This document shows positions 1 through 5,393 of a DNA stretch of 6,541 nt, piece after piece (positions within the stretch are counted from its first letter, which is position 1; each line of letters starts with the position of its first letter). Made by a program: the position numbers and the translations under genes. The stretch comes from an uncultured Eubacterium sp. (lineage in GTDB: Bacteria > Bacillota > Clostridia > Lachnospirales > Lachnospiraceae): assembly GCA_902475415.1 (NCBI GenBank), contig CABRZK010000145.1, positions 1 through 6,541 on the forward strand, read 5' to 3'. Below the pieces are notes generated by a model. It was not told the origin of the DNA, ran no database searches, and was given only the letters and a program-made list of their open reading frames with translations.

Positions 1-851
1 GTCAGATTGCATCCGTAGCGCTGATGGATGCACGTTCCATTGCAGCAACAGCAGCAAACAAAGGATATCTGACACCGGCAACTGATCTGGATGTAGAATA
101 TACAGGACCGAAATATTTCTTCGATAAGACCATTTATGAGAACCGTGTATTTGACAGCAAGGGTGTGGCTGATCCGACGGAAGAACTGAAATTCGGACCA
201 AACATCAAAGACTGGCCGGCAATGAGTGCACTGACAGACACAACAGATGAGCTGATTCCGTCCGGTGAGACATCTTCTTACCGTTCCAATCCGCTGGCAC
301 TGGCGGAGTTTGCCCTGTCCAGAAAGGATCCGGAATATGTCGGACGTGCAAAAGAAGTTCAGAAAGCAGAAAAAGCAAGAATCAATGGTGAAAAACCAAC
401 TGAAGCACTTCCGGAGCTTGCACCGGTGATTGAGACCATCAAGACAAAATACCCGGATCTGAACCGCGAGAACTTCGGTATCGGAAGTACAATCTTTGCA
501 GTAAAACCGGGTGACGGATCTGCCAGAGAGCAGGCTGCATCCTGCCAGAAAGTATTAGGCGGATGGGCAAATATTGCCAACGAATATGCGACAAAACGTT
601 ATCGTTCCAACCTGATCAACTGGGGTATGCTTCCATTCCTGATTCCGGAAGGAGACCTGCCGTTTGCAAACGGTGATTATCTGTTCGTACCGAATGTGCG
701 TAAAGCCATCGAGGACAAACTGACAGATATTGAAGCTTATGTGGTAAAAGACGGAGAGATGAAACCGTTTACACTGAAAATGGGAGACCTGACAGAGGAT
801 GAGAGAACCATTATTCTGAAAGGCTGTCTGATCAATTACTACAGAGATTAG
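1..851 (+). CDS. Aconitase-superfamily hydratase, C-terminal part (5' truncated by window edge)
   Basis: The frame is open from base 3 (reads QIASVALMDARS...) to TAG at 849-851, giving 282 visible residues; the true start lies upstream, so the ATG at 24 is internal. The visible part covers the end of the Fe-S core domains and the swivel domain. Supporting segments are LIPSGETSSYRSNPLALAEF near bases 270-330, and GDGSAREQAASCQKVLGG from base 510, followed by NLINWGMLPF. The second segment matches the aconitase GxGSSREHAA signature: the Ser at 519-521 corresponds to the catalytic base serine and the Arg at 525-527 to the substrate-binding arginine. The serine between them is replaced by Ala. 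The family interconverts hydroxy-acids by dehydration and rehydration, normally with a [4Fe-4S] cluster in the cytoplasm. The sequence resembles the branch often annotated simply as 'hydratase' (YbhJ-like, about 750 residues from memory) more than true AcnA/AcnB, so the substrate is uncertain. The cluster cysteines lie outside the window. Confidence 0.87.
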   Translation, partial: QIASVALMDARSIAATAANKGYLTPATDLDVEYTGPKYFFDKTIYENRVFDSKGVADPTEELKFGPNIKDWPAMSALTDTTDELIPSGETSSYRSNPLALAEFALSRKDPEYVGRAKEVQKAEKARINGEKPTEALPELAPVIETIKTKYPDLNRENFGIGSTIFAVKPGDGSAREQAASCQKVLGGWANIANEYATKRYRSNLINWGMLPFLIPEGDLPFANGDYLFVPNVRKAIEDKLTDIEAYVVKDGEMKPFTLKMGDLTEDERTIILKGCLINYYRD

Positions 852-946
852 TACAGTGATTTCCGGAACAGTATCATGTATGACTGATCGTAAGAATTGA
901 TATATGAGTCATAAAAATAAACATTTTATAAACATATGATAAAGAT

Positions 947-989
947 AATCAAAAAGGATCCTGGAAACGGGATTCTTTTTGATTTTTTT
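947..989 (+). terminator. Intrinsic terminator after the hydratase gene
   Basis: A 15-bp stem pairs 947-961 (AATCAAAAAGGATCC) with 970-984 (GGATTCTTTTTGATT), with one G-U pair and an 8-base loop. It is followed directly by TTTTT at 985-989. It lies 96 bases after the hydratase stop and upstream of the next promoter, so it separates the two transcription units. Confidence 0.88.
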
Positions 990-1020
990 GTGAACTATTC
1001 TGTTATGTGCAGAAAAAGTA

Positions 1021-1029
1021 TGGTATACT
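1021..1029 (+). promoter_or_regulatory. Extended -10 promoter for the AI-2E family gene
   Basis: TGGTATACT reads as an extended -10 element (TGn followed by TATACT, 5 of 6 to TATAAT). It sits just after the terminator and about 100 bases before the ATG at 1129. No good -35 box lies at the usual 16-18 base spacing (TGTTAT at 1001-1006 is poor), but the extended -10 can compensate. A start site near 1036 would leave a 5' leader of roughly 90 bases, in which I see no clear riboswitch or strong hairpin. Confidence 0.5.
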
Positions 1030-1111
1030 TATTTTAACTATCAAAATTAAAAATGAGAGTGAAAGACAGAAAGTATTTTTTCACGATTATGCGATGGTAT
1101 TTCAGAGCAAT

Positions 1112-1118
1112 AGAAAGG
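1112..1118 (+). promoter_or_regulatory. Ribosome binding site for the AI-2E family gene
   Basis: AGAAAGG lies 10 bases before the ATG at 1129. It is a moderate Shine-Dalgarno match and supports this start over the ATGs at 1007 and 1053, which are in other frames. Confidence 0.6.
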
Positions 1119-1128
1119 CAGTTAGAGC

Positions 1129-2478
1129 ATGCAGGAAGAGACAAAAAAAGAACATACTGCAACAGAGAAACAACCGCAAAAGAAAAAGGTGAATTTGGAT
1201 ATCCGACCATATCTGGCCATAGGACTGACCGCTATCCTGGTAGTTATGATCTGTATCGCCATCTTTTTTGTGGTACTGCGGTTTGACGGATTATTTTCCA
1301 GTTTTCAGAAGATTTTTCAGAGTCTTCAGGCTATCATTGTTGGATTGATTGTGGCATATCTGCTCAATCCGATCATGAAATGGTTTGAACGGTATTTATA
1401 TAAAAAAAATAGACAAAAATCAAAAGAACTGACAGCAAAACAATGCCAGAAGATCAGAGCAGCATCTGTGGCGTTTGCCATGGCAATTTTCCTGGCTATT
1501 ATCGTGGTACTGATCTGGCTGATCATTCCGCAGCTGGTAGTTTGTATAGAAGACATCGTGCTGAGCATGAACGAGAAGGTTCAGAATCTGACAGAATGGG
1601 TGAACCGTCTGACAAAGCAGAACAGCGCCATGGCCGGAAAACTGGATACATTTATCGCGGACGCATCCGTTTATCTGGAAGACTGGCTGCGTAAGAATGT
1701 GCTGCAGCAATCCGATTTTATTACAAGTATTACAACAGGTGTTTATAATGTGATAAAAGCGGTATTCAATGTGATCATCGGTTTTATTGTTGCGGTATAT
1801 GTTTTGATGACAAAAGAAAAATTTATCGGTCAGTTGAAGAAAATCATCTATGCGATTTTTAAACCGCGTTACGGAAATGTGGTCATGGAAGTGGTGCGCA
1901 AAGCAGATGATGTGTTTGGTGGATTCTTTATTGGCAAGATTATCGATTCCCTGATCATCGGATGTATCTGTTTTGTGGGACTTGCTATTTTACGGATGCC
2001 ATATGTGGCGTTGGTCAGCGTGATCGTAGGTGTGACAAATGTCATTCCGTTTTTCGGACCTTATATCGGAGCAATTCCGAGTGCCATCCTGATTTTCCTG
2101 GTAGATCCGATGAAAGGTATTTATTTTATTATCTTTATCATCATTTTACAGCAGGTGGATGGAAATGTGATCGGACCGAAGATCTTGGGCAATACGACAG
2201 GATTATCGCCATTCTGGGTAATCTTTGCGATTCTGCTTTTTGGAGGAAGCTTCGGTGTCATTGGAATGCTGTTTGGTGTACCGATTTTTGCGGTACTTTA
2301 CTATATCATCAAACGTGTGGTCGAGCATGTGTTGAAAAAACGGCGACTGCCGGAAGAAACGGAGGAATACATCGAACTTGATACCGTGGATGCGGTGACA
2401 AATCAGGTGAAGATGAAAGCAACGGAAGAACCGGAAGAATCGATCCGCAGATATGAAGAGACAAAGAAAGATAAGTAA
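1129..2478 (+). CDS. AI-2E / PerM-family integral membrane transporter
   Basis: The product is 449 residues, a little longer than usual because of charged tails. A Lys/Glu-rich cytoplasmic N-terminus (1-24) is followed by hydrophobic segments near 28-51, 63-86 and 111-135. A soluble stretch (about 140-200) comes next, then more membrane segments near 207-228, 268-290, 291-326, 330-340 and 359-395. Family signatures are clear: NVIPFFGPYIGAIPSA (304-319), QQVDGNVIGPKILG (341-354), and SPFWVIFAILLFGGSFGVIG (360-379) followed by GVPIFAVLYY (383-392). The C-terminal 50 residues are hydrophilic and Glu/Lys-rich. The family (PF01594) is named after E. coli TqsA, an autoinducer-2 exporter. Other members have other roles, such as Na+/H+ antiport or unknown transport, so no substrate is claimed. 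The gene is probably first in a unit with the downstream TPR/AAA+ gene: only 42 bases lie between its stop and the GTG at 2521, with no terminator. Confidence 0.92.
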   Translation: MQEETKKEHTATEKQPQKKKVNLDIRPYLAIGLTAILVVMICIAIFFVVLRFDGLFSSFQKIFQSLQAIIVGLIVAYLLNPIMKWFERYLYKKNRQKSKELTAKQCQKIRAASVAFAMAIFLAIIVVLIWLIIPQLVVCIEDIVLSMNEKVQNLTEWVNRLTKQNSAMAGKLDTFIADASVYLEDWLRKNVLQQSDFITSITTGVYNVIKAVFNVIIGFIVAVYVLMTKEKFIGQLKKIIYAIFKPRYGNVVMEVVRKADDVFGGFFIGKIIDSLIIGCICFVGLAILRMPYVALVSVIVGVTNVIPFFGPYIGAIPSAILIFLVDPMKGIYFIIFIIILQQVDGNVIGPKILGNTTGLSPFWVIFAILLFGGSFGVIGMLFGVPIFAVLYYIIKRVVEHVLKKRRLPEETEEYIELDTVDAVTNQVKMKATEEPEESIRRYEETKKDK

Positions 2479-2507
2479 ATTTTTGAAAAAACAGAAAATA
2501 CAGACAT

Positions 2508-2513
2508 GAGGTG
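2508..2513 (+). promoter_or_regulatory. Strong ribosome binding site before GTG 2521
   Basis: GAGGTG lies 7 bases before the GTG at 2521, a near-ideal strength and spacing. No comparable site precedes the ATG at 2574; the bases before it read CAATTAGTCATACATTATGT. This makes 2521 the likely ancestral start of the TPR/AAA+ gene. Confidence 0.78.
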
Positions 2514-2520
2514 AAAAACG

Positions 2521-2580
2521 GTGGATAAGTATGAGTATAAGTTGAAGCTGGAACAATTAGTCATACATTATGTATGGTAG
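2521..2580 (+). pseudogene. Detached 5' end of the TPR/AAA+ gene (out-of-frame 19-codon ORF)
   Basis: GTG at 2521 opens a 19-residue frame, VDKYEYKLKLEQLVIHYVW, that ends at TAG 2578-2580. It has a strong ribosome binding site. The start MDKYEYKLKLEQ is what I recall as the N-terminus of clostridial TPR proteins of this type; this is memory, not a search. From the junction near 2556-2562 the protein sequence continues in the frame of the large ORF (SHTLCMVGEIYEK, from base 2559). Roughly 25 family residues, covering the first helix pair, seem absent. The frame offset requires a loss of 3n+1 bases (for example about 76) or an equivalent change. The stop overlaps the downstream ATG as ATGGTAG, which would suit reinitiation. 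The alternative is an assembly or sequencing error. Confidence 0.66.
2562..2576. repeat. Perfect 15-base palindrome at the frame junction
   Basis: CATACAT and ATGTATG are exact inverted copies around a single T at 2569. The palindrome lies at the point where the two reading frames of the TPR/AAA+ gene meet and includes the ATG at 2574. In RNA a 5-bp stem with a 5-base loop could form, placing the AUG in its 3' arm. Confidence 0.75.
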
Positions 2581-5294
2581 GCGAGATTTATGAAAAAACA
2601 GGAAAATACGATGCCTGCAGGGAAGTTTTGCTGCAGGCTTACGATCATTCTCCGATTGGAAGAAATATTGTCAGTCAGCTGGCGGAAGTTGCTATTAAAG
2701 CCAAGAAGATTGATGAGGCAGAGGAATACTATAATGAATTTATAGAAATTGCCCCGAAAGACAATCTGCGTTATGTACTGGCTTATGAGATAAGCTGTCT
2801 GAAAGAAGAACCGTTACCGATACGGATTGCCATTCTGGAGGAATTAAAAGAGCATGAGTATACAGAAAAATGGGCTTATGAGCTGGCTGTTCTGTATGGT
2901 CAGGCGGACATGCGGGATAAATGTGTGGAGACCTGTGATGAGCTGATTCTCTGGTTTGGTGATGGAGAATATGTGGAAAAAGCACTGGATCTGAAACGCC
3001 TGTATCAGCCGCTTACTGCATTTCAGGAGGACAAATACAGGCAGTTCCGTGAAAAGAAAGGTATGGTTGAAATCAGTATTCCTGCCACTCCGGAACGAAA
3101 AAATGTGATTCATGAAATGGTAAAATCATCTGAAAATACTGTGACAGCAAGTAAATTCAATACCTCCAATCTGGAAGAGGAACTTGCCAAGAGTATGCAG
3201 CAGATCATGAATGCAACAGAAAAAGAGACCGTTGCAGATACCATGGAAAGTATTAAAAAAATCGTCAGTGATATTCCTTATCTGAATGGTGAACATGAGG
3301 AAGACACAGAACCGGCGTTTGATAAAGAGAAAATCAATGCTGAGGTAGATCAGTCTCTGAAAGAGGATTTCAAAGAACTTCTGAGCGAACCGGAAGAGGA
3401 TAAAAAAGAAGTCAGAACGGAAGAAAAGAATCCAACGATTGTCAGAACGGAAGAAAAGAAAAATGATATCCCGGTTGTAGTGACAGCATCCGAGCAGAAG
3501 CTTGCGGAAGAAGAAACAGCAGAGCAGGTTGCATCTGCACAGGCAAGCATTGAAGAAATCCTGGAAGACTGGAAGAAAACAAAACGTGCCGCAGAGGCTG
3601 CCATTGCGGCTGCTGAACAGAAAAAACTGGAAATGGCGAAAGAAAATGCACTGATCGAGGCCGGACAGATTATGGATCGTCTGAAGACGCTGATTCCAAT
3701 GCTGAATGCGACACCGGGCGAAGATATTCCGGTTCCGGAAGATACGGTTGCTGCGGCACTTGCAGCAGATACGCCGTTTTCGGAAGGACTGGAAGAATCA
3801 GATGAGAATGTTTCTGCTCAGAACCTGGAAGATGTTTCGAATGAAGAAGCTGATGTGGCAGAAGAGAATCTGACTGATACGAAAGAGGATACAGAGGAAG
3901 TAAAAGCTGCATCTGATATAGAAAAAGATCAGATAAAGGATTCAGAGACAGAAGAGGCGAAGGACAGTTCGGCAGTATCTCAGGAAGTGACAGAAAAACC
4001 GGAAGATACAGTTTTGGAAGAAACGTCAGCGTCTGTATCAGAAGAGAAAGTACCGGAAGCTGTTGCAAAAGAATCTGAATCAGAGATGGCGAAGAATGCT
4101 GCAGAAGAAATATCCACAGAAGTTGCAGAAGAAGCAACACCAGACACGTCACCTGTGGAGGTTTCCGCTGCAGAAAAAGATATGACAGAGACAGAGAACT
4201 CTGCTGATGCATACGCTACCAGAGAAATGCCGGATGTACAGGATCTGCGTGGAATCAGTGCAGATGCAGGCGAAGATATCGGTGCAGTTGCAGAGGGTAC
4301 GTCAGATGAAGGTACAGATACACAGGCAACTTCAGAGGAGGAAGAAGATCATCTGCATGTAGTAGAGCCGGTTCCGGATGAAGAACTGGAGAAAGTTCTG
4401 GCGCAGGCCACACAGATGTTTGTGGAAAACTCCAATGTGGAAGTTCCGGTGGGGCAGGTAGCTGTTTCACAGAATACCGGTGTACTTCCGGAGATAAAAA
4501 TGCCGGAAGATATTGAGGATGAGCAGCATGCATATGAACTGACAGAAGAGCAGAAAGAATTATTCTCATATTTCCTTCCTGTTCCGGGTATGGAAGATCA
4601 GATTCGACAGATTCTGCTGGGTGCAAAATCCCGTATTGGCAATTCCGTTACTTCACTGACGGGTAATATTCTGATTCAGGGTGAAGAGGGAAGCGGAAAA
4701 ACAGTATTTGCAACAAGCCTGATCAAGGCAATTCAGCAGGAGATTGGAAATGAGGATGCCAAGATCGGTAAGATCAGTGCAGAATCTCTGAATAATAAGG
4801 ATTTTGCAGTTTTGATACCGAAAATTGCAGGAGGATATCTGATCATTGATAAGGCCGGTGAACTGACCCGGGAGACGGCAATCAGAATGTCTCAGCTGAT
4901 GGAACAGAATACACAGGGTATGGTTGTAGTTCTGGAAGATACGAGAGCAGGAATCCGTAAAGCAATGCAGCTTGACTTTGGGTTTGCCAAGAAATTTACA
5001 GAAAAAGTGGATATTCCTATTTTTACCATCGATGAGCTGGTTGATTTTGGTAAATCTTATGCAAAAGAAATGGAGTGCACCATTGATGAGATGGGCGTGC
5101 TGGCTTTATATAACCGCATTAATAATATCCAGAAGCTGGAACGTGCAACGACTTTAGCAGAAGTCAAAGATATTGTGGACGAAGCGATCGAAAATGCGGA
5201 AGGTGGCGGAATCAAGAAAGCCTTTGGCTCTATTTTCTCAAAGAAATATAACGAGAATGATTATCTCATTCTTCATGAAAAAGATTTTGAGTAA
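2574..5294 (+). CDS. TPR / acidic linker / degenerate AAA+ protein, function unknown (N-terminus disrupted)
   Basis: The readable frame gives 906 residues; the first in-frame start after the stop at 2538-2540 is ATG 2574, which lacks a ribosome binding site. The N-terminal ~160 residues are TPR-like helices: 33-66 fits a TPR (LAEVAIKAKKIDEAEEYY...P), and another repeat runs about 97-129, ending in CDELILWFG. Residues 326-378 (EEILEDWKKTKRAAEAAIAA onward) are a predicted coiled coil. Residues about 385-640 are Glu/Asp/Ala/Ser-rich and look disordered. The C-terminal domain (about 660-890) is AAA+-like: Walker A GEEGSGKT (703-710) and a Walker B strand LIIDK (756-760) with Lys where the catalytic Glu is expected. 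VVVLED (784-789) is in the sensor-1 position, and AKKF (805-808) is where SpoVK/CbbX-type proteins have an Arg. No signal peptide or membrane segment is seen, so it is probably cytoplasmic. I recall homologs in Lachnospiraceae but know no function. ATP binding is likely; hydrolysis is doubtful. Confidence 0.82.
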   Translation: MVGEIYEKTGKYDACREVLLQAYDHSPIGRNIVSQLAEVAIKAKKIDEAEEYYNEFIEIAPKDNLRYVLAYEISCLKEEPLPIRIAILEELKEHEYTEKWAYELAVLYGQADMRDKCVETCDELILWFGDGEYVEKALDLKRLYQPLTAFQEDKYRQFREKKGMVEISIPATPERKNVIHEMVKSSENTVTASKFNTSNLEEELAKSMQQIMNATEKETVADTMESIKKIVSDIPYLNGEHEEDTEPAFDKEKINAEVDQSLKEDFKELLSEPEEDKKEVRTEEKNPTIVRTEEKKNDIPVVVTASEQKLAEEETAEQVASAQASIEEILEDWKKTKRAAEAAIAAAEQKKLEMAKENALIEAGQIMDRLKTLIPMLNATPGEDIPVPEDTVAAALAADTPFSEGLEESDENVSAQNLEDVSNEEADVAEENLTDTKEDTEEVKAASDIEKDQIKDSETEEAKDSSAVSQEVTEKPEDTVLEETSASVSEEKVPEAVAKESESEMAKNAAEEISTEVAEEATPDTSPVEVSAAEKDMTETENSADAYATREMPDVQDLRGISADAGEDIGAVAEGTSDEGTDTQATSEEEEDHLHVVEPVPDEELEKVLAQATQMFVENSNVEVPVGQVAVSQNTGVLPEIKMPEDIEDEQHAYELTEEQKELFSYFLPVPGMEDQIRQILLGAKSRIGNSVTSLTGNILIQGEEGSGKTVFATSLIKAIQQEIGNEDAKIGKISAESLNNKDFAVLIPKIAGGYLIIDKAGELTRETAIRMSQLMEQNTQGMVVVLEDTRAGIRKAMQLDFGFAKKFTEKVDIPIFTIDELVDFGKSYAKEMECTIDEMGVLALYNRINNIQKLERATTLAEVKDIVDEAIENAEGGGIKKAFGSIFSKKYNENDYLILHEKDFE
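3411..3460 (+). repeat. Tandem 20-base direct repeat inside the linker (period 30)
   Basis: GTCAGAACGGAAGAAAAGAA occurs exactly at 3411-3430 and 3441-3460, separated by 10 unrelated bases. Both copies are in the same frame and encode VRTEEK (residues 280-285 and 290-295). The period of 10 codons keeps the frame, consistent with length change by slippage in a poorly constrained linker. Confidence 0.85.
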
Positions 5295-5305
5295 TTTCAG
5301 AAATA

Positions 5306-5361
5306 GTCAGAAGAAAAAATCTGACGGCTGTTTCATATCAGATTTCCTAATCGGATTCTGA
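5306..5361 (+). promoter_or_regulatory. Set of competing hairpin arms in the leader before glgB
   Basis: Four arms can pair in turn: GTCAGA (5306-5311) with TCTGAC (5320-5325); AAATCTGA (5317-5324) with TCAGATTT (5338-5345); and TCAGA (5338-5342) with TCTGA (5357-5361). Neighbouring pairings exclude one another, as in an attenuator. There is no run of U directly after any hairpin, so a classical terminator is not supported. The arms are short, and the regulatory role is a guess. Confidence 0.3.
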
Positions 5362-5377
5362 AAATAAAGTGGTTTTT

Positions 5378-5384
5378 AAGGAGG
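5378..5384 (+). promoter_or_regulatory. Ribosome binding site for glgB
   Basis: AAGGAGG is a consensus Shine-Dalgarno site 9 bases before ATG 5394. It fixes the glgB start and suggests efficient translation. Confidence 0.88.
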
Positions 5385-5393
5385 AGAAACACT

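Noticed and set aside
1007..1286. Two small + strand frames (starting at 1007 and 1053) before and over the start of the AI-2E family gene.
   Set aside because: The ATG at 1007 lies upstream of the predicted -10 element. Both frames overlap the clear start of the transporter and read as basic, random-looking sequence without a ribosome binding site.
2479..2520. TTTTTGAAAAAA right after the AI-2E stop, considered as a terminator.
   Set aside because: The arms are only A-T pairs with a single-base gap, there is no GC stem and no U tract after it. Read-through into the next gene is more likely.
2203..2556. A minus-strand frame of 117 codons across the end of the AI-2E gene and the following gap.
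   Set aside because: Most of it is antisense to a well-supported gene, its composition is Phe/Leu/His-rich, and no start signal is visible.
2521..2580. Programmed ribosomal frameshifting as the explanation for the split frame.
   Set aside because: I see no slippery heptamer, and a single-base shift would not restore the roughly 25 residues that seem to be missing between the two parts.
3670..4212. A 180-codon open frame on the minus strand, rich in Leu, Gln, Ser and Pro.
   Set aside because: It is the mirror of the purine-rich acidic linker on the + strand: GAA/GAG codons read as TTC/CTC or Leu codons in reverse and give few stops. No ribosome binding site or recognisable domain supports it.
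5317..5345. The AAATCTGA / TCAGATTT hairpin considered as an intrinsic terminator of the TPR/AAA+ gene.
   Set aside because: The stem is 8 bp and AT-rich, the loop is 13 bases, and CCTAATCGG rather than a T run follows. It is kept only as a possible leader structure.
5280..5393. A separate sigma-A promoter for glgB.
   Set aside because: TTGAGT at 5287-5292 resembles a -35 box, but no convincing -10 lies at the proper spacing.
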